A stretch of DNA of 64,000 nucleotides from Nonomuraea typhae (GCF_009760925.1 NZ_VRLV01000011.1:124001-188000); one strand, 5' to 3'; positions 55,588 to 64,000 are shown, numbered from the stretch's first letter. The notes: generated by a model from the sequence alone, not told the origin. Program-made: numbers and translations.

Positions 55588-58416
55588 ATGTCAGGTTCGG
55601 CGATGGAGGCTGCGGTGCCGGCGGATCTTCGGTACGCGGTGCTCGGCCCCGTACGGGCCTGGCGCGGCGGCGAGGAGATCGCGCTCGGCTCCCCGCAGGC
55701 CAGGCTGACGCTGGCCGCCCTCCTGCTCGCCGAGGGCCGGGCCGTCGGCAAGGACCAGCTCGTCGACATGCTGTGGGAGGACGAGCCCCCGCGCACCGCG
55801 ATCTCCACCGTGCGCACCTACATCTCCCGGCTGCGCACCGCGCTGGGCGCCGAGGCCATCGTCTCGGCCGGGGACGGCTACGCGATCAAGGACGCCCGGC
55901 TCGACCTGGTCCGGTTCACCGCGCTGTGCCAGGCGGCGGACTTCGACGCGGCGCTGGGCCTGTGGCAGGGCGAGGCGCTGGCCGGGCTGGACGGCGCCTA
56001 CGCCAGGAACCAGCGCGCCCGGCTGGAGGAGCTCCGGCTCACCGCGGTCGAGCAGCGCATGGAGCAGGCCATCGAGAGCGGCCGCTCGGGCGACCTGATC
56101 GGCGAGCTCAGCGCCCACTGCGCCGCCCACCCGCTGCGCGAACGCCCGCGCGCCCTGCTCATGCACGCGCTCTACCTGGCCGGACGGCAGGCCGAGGCGA
56201 TCGCCGTCTACGCCGACACGCAGAAGCTCCTGAAGGCCGAGCTCGGTGTCGCGCCCTCCGCCGACCTGGCCGGCCTCTACCAGCGCATCCTCACCGCGGA
56301 CGTGGCGCCGCCCCCGCCCGTGCCCATGCCCGCGGCGGCGGCCAGGCCCGCCCAGCTGCCCGCCGACATCGGCGACTTCACCGGCCGCGCCCGCCAGGCC
56401 GGCGAGATGGCCGCGAGCCTCACCCCCGGGCGGACACTCGTGGTCTCGGCCCTGGCCGGGATCGGCGGCGTCGGCAAGACCACGCTCGCCGTCCACGTCG
56501 CCCACCGCGTCGCCGGCGACTTCCCCGACGGCCAGCTCTACATCGACCTCCAGGGCATGAGCCCCGGCCCGGTGGACCCAGCCGCCGCCCTCGGCTCCTT
56601 CCTGCGCGCCCTCGGCCTGACCGACCTGCCCGACGGGCTCGCCGACCGGGCCGCGCTGTTCCGCTCGGCGCTGGCCGGGCGCCGGATGCTCGTGCTGCTG
56701 GACAACGCCCGCGACACCCGCCAGATCCTGCCCCTGCTGCCGGGCGCGCCGGGCTGCGCGGTCGTGGTGACCAGCCGGGCCAAGCTCGCCGACCTGGCCG
56801 GGGCCACCCACGTGGCGCTGGAGGTGCTCGATCCGGGCGAGGCGCTGGAGCTGTTCTCCCGGGTCGCCGGGGCGGAGCGGGTGGCGGCCGAGCGCGGGGC
56901 GGCCCTGGACGTGGTCGCCGCCTGCGGGTTCCTGCCGCTGGCCGTACGCATCGCGGCCGGACGGCTGGCGGCGCGGCCCGCGTGGACCGTGGCCTCGCTG
57001 CGCGACCGGCTGGCCGACGAGCACGACCGGCTGGCGGTGCTCAAGATCGGCGATCTGGCGGTGGAGGCGACGTTCGCGCTCGGGTACCGGCAACTGACCC
57101 CCGCCGAGGCCCGCGCGTTCCGGCTGCTGGCGGTGGCGGGCGGGCCGTCGGTCTCGCCGGCGGCGGCGGCCGCGACGCTGGAGCTGCCGGAGACGGAGGC
57201 GGAGGACCTCTGCGAGGCGCTCGTGGACCTCAGCCTGCTGGAGTCGCCCTCGCCCGGCCGCTACCACTACCACGACCTGCTGCGCGTGTTCGCGCTCGGC
57301 CGCGCCGACCAGGACGAGCTGACCGCCGCCCGCCGCCGCCTCCTGGACCATTACCTGGTCGGCGCGCGAGCCGTGCTCCGCTGCACCTGGCCGGGCTCCT
57401 TCCTGATCGACCAGCTCGCCACCGCCGAAGCCGACTTCCCCGCCTTCCCCGGACCGCTCGAGGCCAAGGAGTGGATCACCCGCGAGTTCGCCGCCGTCGT
57501 CGCCGTGCTCGGGGCGCCGGGGACGCCGCCGCGCCACAGCGTGGACCTGCTCCAGGTGCTCATCCTGGACACCGACCCCGGCCAGCGGGGCGGCGAGCTC
57601 GTCCGCCCCCTGACCGCGCTGGCCGCGGCCGCCCACGACGACCCCCTCGTCGAGGGCCGCGCCCGCTACCTGCTGGGCTACGTCTTCTGGTACATCGGCC
57701 GCCCCGACGACTGCGCCCGCGAGGCGATGCGGGCCATGCAGCTCGTGGGCCAGACCGGCGACCTGCTCGTCCGCCTCGGCCTGGCGCAGGCCAACGGCAT
57801 CCGCCTGCTCGCCGCCGGCGACCACGCCGCGGCCGCCGACTGCCTGGCCGACCTGGTCGAGGTACGGCGGAGCATCGGCGACCGGGCCGGCACCGCCTGG
57901 GACCTCGCCAACCTGGCCAACGCGCTGACCAACCTCGGCGACTACGTCACCGCCCACGCCCGGGTCGAGGAGAGCATCGCGATCGTGCGCGAGCTGGGCC
58001 ACCACTCGATCCTGACCTACGCGCTGGGCGAGCGCGGCCGGGTGCTCCTGCGGCTGGGTCACGACCAGGCGGCCCGCGCCGACCTGGTCCAGGCGATCGC
58101 CATGGCCCGGCAGACGCGCGAGACCTACCTGGAGTCCAGGGCCAGGCTGGCGCTGGCCGAGCTGCACCTGACGGCCGGGCGCGACCTTGAGGCGCTGGCC
58201 GAGGCCGAGGCGGCCGCCGCCTACGTCGTGGACCACGGCACCGGCATCCTGCGCGCGCTGGCCGTCGCCATGCTGGGCCGCGCCCTGCTGCGGGTCGGGC
58301 AGGACGAGCGCGGCCTGGCGTGCCTGCGCACCGCGCACGAGGTCTTCGAACGGCTCGGCCACCCGATGGCGGCCGAGATCGCGGCAAAGCTCGGGGCAAA
58401 TTCGCGCGCTGAGTAG
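55588..58416 (+). CDS. SARP/AfsR-type transcriptional regulator with NB-ARC and TPR domains
   Basis: 942-residue STAND regulator. Residues about 15-95: OmpR-like winged helix (LGPVRAWRGGEEIALGSPQARLTLAALLL, STVRTYISRLRTALG). About 95-240: BTAD. About 265-540: NB-ARC ATPase with P-loop ALAGIGGVGKTTLA, VLLDNARDT and VVVTSRAKLADL. Winged helix to about 590, then about seven TPRs. Such proteins activate secondary-metabolite or neighbouring genes after ATP-driven oligomerisation. No biosynthetic cluster is in the window; the PASTA-protein genes follow 27 bases later. ATG 55588 has no ribosome site. Confidence 0.93.
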   Translation: MSGSAMEAAVPADLRYAVLGPVRAWRGGEEIALGSPQARLTLAALLLAEGRAVGKDQLVDMLWEDEPPRTAISTVRTYISRLRTALGAEAIVSAGDGYAIKDARLDLVRFTALCQAADFDAALGLWQGEALAGLDGAYARNQRARLEELRLTAVEQRMEQAIESGRSGDLIGELSAHCAAHPLRERPRALLMHALYLAGRQAEAIAVYADTQKLLKAELGVAPSADLAGLYQRILTADVAPPPPVPMPAAAARPAQLPADIGDFTGRARQAGEMAASLTPGRTLVVSALAGIGGVGKTTLAVHVAHRVAGDFPDGQLYIDLQGMSPGPVDPAAALGSFLRALGLTDLPDGLADRAALFRSALAGRRMLVLLDNARDTRQILPLLPGAPGCAVVVTSRAKLADLAGATHVALEVLDPGEALELFSRVAGAERVAAERGAALDVVAACGFLPLAVRIAAGRLAARPAWTVASLRDRLADEHDRLAVLKIGDLAVEATFALGYRQLTPAEARAFRLLAVAGGPSVSPAAAAATLELPETEAEDLCEALVDLSLLESPSPGRYHYHDLLRVFALGRADQDELTAARRRLLDHYLVGARAVLRCTWPGSFLIDQLATAEADFPAFPGPLEAKEWITREFAAVVAVLGAPGTPPRHSVDLLQVLILDTDPGQRGGELVRPLTALAAAAHDDPLVEGRARYLLGYVFWYIGRPDDCAREAMRAMQLVGQTGDLLVRLGLAQANGIRLLAAGDHAAAADCLADLVEVRRSIGDRAGTAWDLANLANALTNLGDYVTAHARVEESIAIVRELGHHSILTYALGERGRVLLRLGHDQAARADLVQAIAMARQTRETYLESRARLALAELHLTAGRDLEALAEAEAAAAYVVDHGTGILRALAVAMLGRALLRVGQDERGLACLRTAHEVFERLGHPMAAEIAAKLGANSRAE

Positions 58417-58443
58417 GGGCTACGCATGATCTAGGCGGGCTTC

Positions 58444-59169
58444 GTGCATATCGTCCGAGCTGTGATGTGGATCATGCGTGCGTTGTTCGCGGGCCTGCTG
58501 GTCGTGGTCCCGACCGATCCGCCCGTGACGCCCGATACGCCACCGCCGCGGTTGATCAAAGTGCCGCCGGTCATCGGCCTCCCTTGGGCAGAGGCGACGG
58601 CGGCCCTCGAGGCGGCCGGGCTGACCTGGGAGAACACAGGCACCGAAGGCGCGCCGCCGTATGTGGTGACCAGCCAGGACCCGTGCGGCGGCTGCAGGAC
58701 CAAGCCTGGCTCCTCCGTGGCCATCCAGCTTGGACACGACCCCGCGTTCACCCCGACCCCGACCCCGACGCCTACCCCGACCCCGACACCCACCCCAACC
58801 CCAACCCCGACACCCACCCCGGCCCCGACGCCGAGCCCGTCGCCCTCACCGGAGGTGAGCGAGACCCCCGAGACCACGGACACTCCCGATCCGGTCATCT
58901 CGGAGGAGCCGGCCTCCGGCACGTCCCCGTGGGGCCAGCTCGGGCTGGTGGTGGTGCTGCTCCTGCTGGCCATCCTGGGCGGCGCCTTCTGGCTCGTACG
59001 GCGGGCCTGGCCGAACCGGCCCCAGGCGCCCCCGCCCCTGATCCACTGCACCCCCTGCCCGGATCCCCGCCCCACGGTCGAGATCCACGAGACGGGCCCG
59101 CCCTTCGACCTCCGCCTCGAACCCCACCACGACCCAGGACACCAGGAGATCGAGGAGGTCACCCGTTGA
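58444..59169 (+). CDS. PASTA-domain membrane protein with Thr-Pro stalk
   Basis: Up to 241 residues. An N-terminal hydrophobic segment (RALFAGLLVVVPTDPP), one PASTA domain (KVPPVIGLPWAEATAALEAAGLTW to SQDPC, with two nearby Cys) that in other proteins binds peptidoglycan fragments, a stalk of about 16 Thr-Pro repeats, an acidic Ser/Thr region, a membrane helix (LGLVVVLLLLAILGGAFWLV) and a cytoplasmic His/Pro-rich tail. GTG 58444 or ATG 58468 are possible starts. Unlike PknB there is no kinase. It is coupled to the next gene by a TTGA overlap. Confidence 0.8.
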   Translation: MHIVRAVMWIMRALFAGLLVVVPTDPPVTPDTPPPRLIKVPPVIGLPWAEATAALEAAGLTWENTGTEGAPPYVVTSQDPCGGCRTKPGSSVAIQLGHDPAFTPTPTPTPTPTPTPTPTPTPTPTPAPTPSPSPSPEVSETPETTDTPDPVISEEPASGTSPWGQLGLVVVLLLLAILGGAFWLVRRAWPNRPQAPPPLIHCTPCPDPRPTVEIHETGPPFDLRLEPHHDPGHQEIEEVTR

Positions 59170-59798
59170 CCGTGTCCATCAGCACCGACCCGGGCAGCGC
59201 CGACCTCCTGCTCTTCGGCGACCCGGAGCAGGCGGCGGCCACGATCGGCCAGGCGATCGGGGCCCAGAACATGCTGGAGAACGTGCGGCGGCAGGCGGGC
59301 AGGGCCGACGCCGTCTTCACCCACGCGCTCAACGGCCGCGTGGCCGAGGCCGGCGCCTCGCTGCTGCAGGGCCTGAACCTGGGCACGGTCCTCCTGGCCG
59401 GCTGGCAGAAGTACCGGGCGCTGCGCGAGGCCGCCCGCCGTACCCTGGACCATCCCGGGACCGGCGAGATGGTCAGGCTGGCCGAGCACAAGATCTTCTC
59501 CAAGCACGCGCCGTGGGTGGACATCACGGTCAACGGGCAGCCGCTGGGGCGGGTGACGTTCGGCGTCGACCTGAGCTTCGACATCGCCTGCGTCCAGGCG
59601 AGCGTGCTGGCCGGGCGGCTGCTGCGGCTGACGGCCGGCGAGTGCACGGCGGCGATCGCCTGGAGCATCCAGGGCTTCGAGGTGGCCCGCAAGGACTGCG
59701 CCCCGGTGACACTGCCGTTCAACCTCTCCTTGGGCGACGGCATCCCGATCCTTCCTCCCCGTTCCGGTGAGGGGGGCGACCTGGAAGACAGGCACTAG
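59166..59798 (+). CDS. Conserved hypothetical cytoplasmic protein in PASTA cassette
   Basis: 210-residue protein without signal or membrane helix. Begins with TTG overlapping the PASTA stop, or GTG 59172. Features: ATIGQAIGAQNMLENVRRQAGRADAVFTHALNGRV, a helix, then a beta part WVDITVNGQPLGRVTFGVDLSFDIACVQASVLAGRLLRL. I do not recognise the family. Its tight coupling suggests it works on the cytoplasmic side of the PASTA protein. Stops 11 bases before the next gene. Confidence 0.7.
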   Translation: MTVSISTDPGSADLLLFGDPEQAAATIGQAIGAQNMLENVRRQAGRADAVFTHALNGRVAEAGASLLQGLNLGTVLLAGWQKYRALREAARRTLDHPGTGEMVRLAEHKIFSKHAPWVDITVNGQPLGRVTFGVDLSFDIACVQASVLAGRLLRLTAGECTAAIAWSIQGFEVARKDCAPVTLPFNLSLGDGIPILPPRSGEGGDLEDRH

Positions 59799-59809
59799 GA
59801 TCGCGTCCC

Positions 59810-61573
59810 GTGCTGTCGGATGGTTTATGGCGGATTATCAGGATCGGACTTGTAGGTCTGGTTCTTGCGGCGGCAATCGCGGGCCTGGTGCTCGGCGACG
59901 ACTGGCTCTGGATGGCCACCACGTGGTCGCCGCCGGCCGACGTGCCTGGCGGGTTCAGCACCCTGACGACTGTGGCGCTGCTCGTGGCCGCGCTGGTGAA
60001 GGCCGCGTACCTGTGGCTGATTCTGCGTGCCCCCGTGCGGGGAGCGCTGGACGGCCGGGCGAAGGCGCTGCGCGCACTGCTGTATCTGGCGGTGGTGTAC
60101 GCCCTCGTGTTGTGGTCCGTGATCGTGCTGCTCCCCGACGTGGTCTACCCGGCGTTCCAGCTCGCGCTGTGGACCGCGATCAACGTCCTCTACCTGCTCG
60201 TCATCCGCTGGCGGTCCCGCGTGCTGCGTACGGCGGCCGGAGCCATGTTCGCGGTCGGGCTGGCCGGGATGACCAACGGGCTGCTCGAGCAACTCGACCT
60301 TCCTGCGCTTGAATGGAGCGTCGGCGTCGAACTGAGCGTGACGCTGGGCGGGGTGGCGGCGACCGTCCTCACGGTCGTCGGGCAGCGGCGCGACGGCCGG
60401 TGGAGCCGCGGGACACAGGTCGCCGGGTGGTCGTCGGCGGGCTTCCACACGCTGATGGTCCCGCTCAACTTCGGCTTCGGAAGCGTCTACAGCGGCGATC
60501 TGGCGCTCCCGGTCCTGATCAACGTGGTGGGGCTCGTCGACATCGTGTGGTTCGCGGCGACCGCCCGTGAACTGCCCCTCGAGGGCAGCCCGGTGGGCCC
60601 TCCGCCCGTGCGGCGCGTGATCCGCGTCGCGGTGGCGGCCGTGGCCGTACTGCCGATCATCGCCCTGATCCCTCCGGAGCAGACCCCGCGCCTCACCTAC
60701 ACCGGCGGGTCGGCGGGGTGCTATGACCGGCCCAGGTTCGGCGACCTGAAACCTGCGGAACGCGAGGCCATGTTCCTGTGTCTGGCGCGGAGCACGGACA
60801 ACGGATTCTCGCCCATGTTCCCGGACAGCCGATCGGACCAGGAGATCCTCGCGTTCGGGCGGGAGCTGTGCCGGGCGAAGGACCGCGACGAGCAGAAGGC
60901 GATTCTGACCCGGGCCGGGAGCGAGCGGCCCGACTGGGGCGTGGACTCCTGGGACCTCGTCTACGTCTGCCCGGAGATCGTCGGCGCGACCCAGCCCGAC
61001 CTGCTGCGGTCAACCGAGGAGGCGGCGGAGGCGGGGGCCGCCTACATCGCCGAGCAGAACGCGAAGTGCCGCGACCCGTGGCCCAAGCGGAAGGGCGTCG
61101 TCCAGGCCACGGCCAAGTACTTCCTGTTCGTCGACGGCGACCACGGCTATCTGGTCCACGACCCCGAGGACAAGGCGGCCGACGAGGAGGCGGAGCGGGC
61201 GACGGACAGGGTCTACGACGACGGCCGCACCCTCATCGGCGTGTCCGGGAGCGCGGCGCTCGTCGGGCACCTCGACGACATCTCCGATCTGTGCCTCACG
61301 GTGAAAGCCTTCCGCACCGCGCCGCCGCGGCGGATGGCCGGCTGGGATCAGGTCACCGAGGTGCCGATCGTCAGCCGCAGCGGCCGGCTCACCGTGCCGT
61401 ACATGGGCGAGGGCGGAGAGGTGGGCGCGGGCATCCCGATGCCGAACCTGGCGATCGCCGGGAAAGGCCGCTACCGGCTCCGCGTCTACGTGCGGGTCGA
61501 CGCCGCGGGGGAGGAACACCTGATCGTCGTGTTCCCGGGCGCGTCGGAGGAGCGGCTCAAGCTGAAGCCGTGA
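59810..61573 (+). CDS. Polytopic membrane protein with large soluble C-terminal domain
   Basis: 587 residues, GTG start. Residues 1 to about 290 contain about eight hydrophobic helices (IGLVGLVLAAAIAGLVLG, LTTVALLVAALVKAAYLWLIL, ALLYLAVVYALVLWSVIVLL and others), ending VAVAAVAVLPIIALI. The remaining 290 residues are soluble, with four Cys in two groups (GCYDRP, FLCLAR, ELCRAK, VYVCPE) that could form disulfides outside the cell, then a beta-rich end (YRLRVYVRVDAAGEEHLIVVF). Not recognised. Third gene of the PASTA cassette by position. Its 3' end is duplicated. Confidence 0.72.
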   Translation: MLSDGLWRIIRIGLVGLVLAAAIAGLVLGDDWLWMATTWSPPADVPGGFSTLTTVALLVAALVKAAYLWLILRAPVRGALDGRAKALRALLYLAVVYALVLWSVIVLLPDVVYPAFQLALWTAINVLYLLVIRWRSRVLRTAAGAMFAVGLAGMTNGLLEQLDLPALEWSVGVELSVTLGGVAATVLTVVGQRRDGRWSRGTQVAGWSSAGFHTLMVPLNFGFGSVYSGDLALPVLINVVGLVDIVWFAATARELPLEGSPVGPPPVRRVIRVAVAAVAVLPIIALIPPEQTPRLTYTGGSAGCYDRPRFGDLKPAEREAMFLCLARSTDNGFSPMFPDSRSDQEILAFGRELCRAKDRDEQKAILTRAGSERPDWGVDSWDLVYVCPEIVGATQPDLLRSTEEAAEAGAAYIAEQNAKCRDPWPKRKGVVQATAKYFLFVDGDHGYLVHDPEDKAADEEAERATDRVYDDGRTLIGVSGSAALVGHLDDISDLCLTVKAFRTAPPRRMAGWDQVTEVPIVSRSGRLTVPYMGEGGEVGAGIPMPNLAIAGKGRYRLRVYVRVDAAGEEHLIVVFPGASEERLKLKP

Positions 61574-61629
61574 GCGGGCCGCGCGCTCAAGCGGCTCAAG
61601 CTGAAGCCGTGAGCGGGCCGCGCGCTCAG
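61552..61629. repeat. 39-base tandem duplication at a convergent junction
   Basis: Two copies, 61552-61590 and 61591-61629, differing only at the last base. The unit begins GCGGCTCAAGCTGAAGCCG and includes the TGA of the upstream membrane gene (61571-61573 in copy 1) and TCA, the stop of the convergent kinase-like gene (61626-61628 in copy 2). Confidence 0.92.
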
Positions 61630-62297
61630 GCGGCGAGGATGGCGTCGATGCGGGCCCGTTCCTCGTCGCCGGTGTGCTTGTGGTCCCTGCGGCGCCGGGC
61701 CAGCGCCGGGAGGTAGCGGCGGGCCGACTCGGCGTCGACGCGCTCGAGGAAGGCGTCGATCATGCCGGCGCGCATGGGCTCCAGCGCGGGGTCCAGGGGG
61801 GCGGCGGCCAGGACCAGCCAGGTGGCGGCCACGTCTGCGGCGGCGGCGCCCCTGGCGGCGTCGGCCCAGTCGATGACCTGGGGGCCGTCGGCCGTCAGCA
61901 GGACGTTGGCCGGGTGCAGGTCGAGGTGGAGCAGGCGGTTGCCGGGGCAGCCGTCGGCGGCGGGCAGCCAGCCGGGGGCGCGGACCGTGCCGAGCCTGCC
62001 GAGGAGTCCGGCCAGGAGCCTGCCGTACTCGAGCAGCCGGTCCGGGTGGGCGCGGGCGTCGTCGGCGATGCTCACCCCGTCCACGCGCTCCATGAGGATG
62101 TCGGGCCCGTCGGCGTCGTAGACCTCGGGTGCGGGGAAGCCGTGCCGGCGCGCGTGGCGCATGATCGACGCTTCGCGCTCCAGGCTGCGGCCGTCGCGGG
62201 CGCGCCGGATCACCTTGCCGGCGCCGGCGCAGAGAATGTGGCAGTCGCGGCCGGAGGCGATGAGGTTTCCCGCTTGCATGCCTCCCAGGCTATGCAT
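61626..62297 (-). CDS. Aminoglycoside-phosphotransferase-family kinase-like protein
   Basis: 223 residues, shorter than typical APH enzymes. Catalytic loop LLHLDLHPANVLL (HxDxxxxN kept) and metal motif VIDWADAARG. N-terminal lobe is short but has VIRRARDGRSLEREASIMRHARRHG. Members phosphorylate aminoglycosides, macrolides, choline or other small molecules. Substrate not readable. Start at 62297 (no ribosome site, possibly leaderless) or ATG 62279 (GGGAGG very close). Confidence 0.85.
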   Translation of the reverse strand: MHSLGGMQAGNLIASGRDCHILCAGAGKVIRRARDGRSLEREASIMRHARRHGFPAPEVYDADGPDILMERVDGVSIADDARAHPDRLLEYGRLLAGLLGRLGTVRAPGWLPAADGCPGNRLLHLDLHPANVLLTADGPQVIDWADAARGAAAADVAATWLVLAAAPLDPALEPMRAGMIDAFLERVDAESARRYLPALARRRRDHKHTGDEERARIDAILAA

Positions 62298-62491
62298 AAT
62301 CCGATAAATCCTGCACTGGCCAGAAAAGGCGGTAACTAGTGGCCAATGCAGCCTCGACGTCCTCTAATACCGGGCCACTTCCTGCCATCGGGTGCTTTAT
62401 GTATCTACGGCTATGGTGGCCACAACGGCCGATCAAATCGCATTCAACTGCTTATTGTGCTGCATTCAATAAGGCACCGAGGAGGTGCACG
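62298..62491. other. AT-richer leader between kinase-like gene and ABC operon
   Basis: About 190 bases without a convincing gene, visibly richer in A and T than the rest. It holds CTTATTG (62451-62457) and CAATAAG (62467-62473), a perfect 7-base inverted repeat with 9-base spacer, and two copies of GCATTCAA (62440 and 62462 regions). The ribosome site GGAGGTG (62481-62487) of the ABC gene follows. The dyad could be an operator or a leader hairpin. Confidence 0.5.
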
Positions 62492-63328
62492 TTGCTGGAA
62501 GTAGTCGAGCTTGTCAAGCGCTACGGCCCGGTCACGGCACTGGACGGCTTCACCCTGAGCGTGGCGGCCGGGGAGATCGTCGGGCTGGTCGGGCACAACG
62601 GCGCGGGAAAGACCACCTTCGTCGAGATCGTGTCCAACCTGCTCCGCCCGGACAGCGGCCACGTGACGATCGACGGCAACCCGCCCTCCGCCATGCGCGG
62701 GCAGGTCGGCGTCGCCCCCCAGCACATCGCGTTGTACCCCACGGTGACCGTCCGCGAGCATCTGCGGTTGTTCGGCCGGCTCGGGGGACTGCGGCGTGCC
62801 GCCCTGGACTCCGCCATCGACGACCTGGCCGGCATGCTCCGGCTCAACGAGATCATGGACCGGCGCACCGGCCGGCTCTCCGGCGGGCAGCAACGCCGTA
62901 CCCAGGCCGCGACGGCGCTCATCCACCGGCCGTCGCTGCTGCTGCTCGACGAGCCGACCGCCGGCGCCGACCTGGAGACCAGGCAGGCCATCCTCGACGT
63001 GGTCAAGCAGCGCGCCGGTGAAGGCGCGGCGGTGGTGTACACCACCCACTACCTGCCCGAGATCACCGAGCTGCGGGCCACCATCGCCGTCGCCCGCAAC
63101 GGCCGGGTCATCGCCCGCGGCACCCACGACGAGCTGCTCGAAGGGCTGCCCGGCGAGGTGCGGCTGGTCCTCGACAACGAGGAGGAGGTCAGCGTCTCCA
63201 CCACCGAGCCCACCGCCACCCTCATCGACCTGCTCAAGAACGCCGAGCGCCCGATCAGCGCCGTGGACGTGCGCAACCCGTCCCTGGACGACCTCTACCA
63301 TTCCCTGGCGGTCCGTGATGCTTCTTAG
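62492..63328 (+). CDS. ABC transporter ATP-binding protein
   Basis: 278-residue ATPase of the drug-export type. VELVKRYGPVTALDGFTLSV, Walker A GHNGAGKTT, signature LSGGQQRRTQAATAL, Walker B LLLLDEPTAGADLE, H-loop TTHYLPE, C-terminal NPSLDDLYHSLAV. TTG 62492 is chosen because GGAGGTG lies 5-11 bases upstream and it starts the domain; the frame is open further up but without support. Stop overlaps the permease start by 11 bases. Confidence 0.92.
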   Translation: MLEVVELVKRYGPVTALDGFTLSVAAGEIVGLVGHNGAGKTTFVEIVSNLLRPDSGHVTIDGNPPSAMRGQVGVAPQHIALYPTVTVREHLRLFGRLGGLRRAALDSAIDDLAGMLRLNEIMDRRTGRLSGGQQRRTQAATALIHRPSLLLLDEPTAGADLETRQAILDVVKQRAGEGAAVVYTTHYLPEITELRATIAVARNGRVIARGTHDELLEGLPGEVRLVLDNEEEVSVSTTEPTATLIDLLKNAERPISAVDVRNPSLDDLYHSLAVRDAS

Positions 63329-64000
63329 TGCCGCTCCCCGCGCGGGGGGCTCGTTCTACCGGATCGGCGCGATCGCCCGGCACAACGGGATCATCCGGCT
63401 GCGCGACCCGGGCCAGATGATCAGCTACATCGCCATGCCGATGGTCCTCATGCTCGTGCTCAAGCCCCTGTACGTCCAGGCGCTCGACGCCGGCGCCACC
63501 CAGGTCGCCACCGGGCTCATGGTGATGTTCTCGGTCTTCGCGATCTCGCTGGCCGGCAACTCGATCCTGTCGGAGCGCACCTGGCGCACCTGGGACCGGT
63601 TGCGGGTCAGCCGGGCGCCCGCGGTCGAGCTGCTGGTGGGCAAGACCTTCCCGATCTTCCTGGTCATGGTGCTGCAACAGACCATTCTGGTGATCTACGG
63701 CGTGCTCGTCATCGGCCTGCCGCTGCCCCGGGAGCCCTGGTGGGTGGCGGTGGCCATCCTCGTCTGGGCCTTCGCCCTGCTCGCGATCGGCGCGGCGCTG
63801 GCCACGATCGTCCGCAGCCACGGCGAGCTCAGCGTGATCTCCGACGTGGGCGCGCTGACGCTCAGCTCGCTCGGCGGCGCCCTCGTGCCGCTGAGCATCA
63901 TGCCCGAATGGGCGCAGATCGCCGGGCACGTCTCCCCCGGCTACTGGGCGCTGACGATGCTGCAGGCCGCGGTCGGCGGCGACGAGGCGGCGATGGTGCT
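63318..64000 (+). CDS. ABC-2 type permease, cut by window end
   Basis: At least 227 residues of a drug-export permease; the frame is still open at the last base. Starts MLLSAAPRAGGSFYRIGAIARHNGIIRLRDPGQMISY. Hydrophobic helices include MPMVLMLVLKPLYV, GLMVMFSVFAISLAG, FPIFLVMVLQQTILVIYGVLVIG and VAVAILVWAFALLAIGAAL. Loop LSERTWRTWDRLRVSRA is typical of the ABC2_membrane family. ATG 63318 or GTG 63315. Forms an exporter with the preceding ATPase. Confidence 0.9.
   Translation, partial: MLLSAAPRAGGSFYRIGAIARHNGIIRLRDPGQMISYIAMPMVLMLVLKPLYVQALDAGATQVATGLMVMFSVFAISLAGNSILSERTWRTWDRLRVSRAPAVELLVGKTFPIFLVMVLQQTILVIYGVLVIGLPLPREPWWVAVAILVWAFALLAIGAALATIVRSHGELSVISDVGALTLSSLGGALVPLSIMPEWAQIAGHVSPGYWALTMLQAAVGGDEAAMV

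Noticed and set aside
55591..58362. Minus-strand open frame of 923 codons opposite the SARP gene
   Set aside because: Shadow frame; the plus strand carries OmpR-type HTH, P-loop and TPR signatures.

Overview
This is a chromosome segment of a high-GC, mycelial-type actinobacterium. GTG and TTG starts are frequent, neighbouring genes overlap by 1-4 bases, several genes look leaderless, and rare TTA leucine codons sit in a few genes. The gene types (SARP/AfsR regulator, ECF41-like sigma factor, secreted chitinase and proteases, PPOX/F420-type enzyme, aerobic cobalamin genes, GT1 glycosyltransferase) fit Streptosporangiaceae such as Nonomuraea. The family assignment is inference. No tRNA, rRNA, CRISPR array, integrase or transposase was seen.

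Layout. 1-4.6 kb: cytochrome P450 and AraC regulator facing an NmrA-type reductase, then a small membrane protein and a winged-helix regulator/membrane-protein pair with two matched operators. 4.8-10.9 kb: GH18 chitinase, small proteins, a berberine-bridge-type oxidoreductase, a MerR/metallo-hydrolase pair and a streptogrisin-like protease. 11-20.9 kb: glycosyltransferase/TetR pair, RidA, two MarR regulators, a free I9-type inhibitor with a subtilase, LysR/MFS pair, and an amidohydrolase with an internal repeat. 20.9-22.3 kb: secreted beta-helix protein behind a perfect CebR/CelR-type operator.

22.3-39.1 kb is a cobalamin island on the aerobic (cobalt-late) route: cobF; an Rv2074-like PPOX gene with cobL, cobM and cobK; cobG, cobH and cobIJ; cobN behind a cobalamin riboswitch; and cbtB, cbtA, a CobC-like phosphatase, a ChlI/ChlD-type fusion, cobO and cobB behind a second, shorter riboswitch. 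Together they import cobalt, carry precorrin-2 through ring contraction to hydrogenobyrinate a,c-diamide, insert cobalt and adenosylate. Late steps (CobQ, CobD, CobP, CobV, CobU) are absent from the window.

39.1-46.5 kb: a YbaB/WXG-like cassette without an obvious toxin, a membrane protein, an ECF41-like sigma factor, a degenerate NUDIX protein, a glycerophosphodiesterase, a truncated STAND/TPR protein and an RTX-repeat protein. 46.7-54.5 kb: two ABC transporters. One is followed by a degenerate M24-like protein. The other is paired with a NarL-type two-component system and has a permease fused in frame to an S33 peptidase. 54.6-64 kb: nitronate monooxygenase, SARP regulator, a PASTA/membrane cassette of unknown function, a kinase-like protein and a further ABC transporter cut by the window end.

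A recurrent architectural feature is that nearly all convergent gene pairs overlap at their 3' ends. The exceptions are one junction with hairpin terminators and three junctions filled by tandem repeats that copy the stop-codon region of one or both genes.
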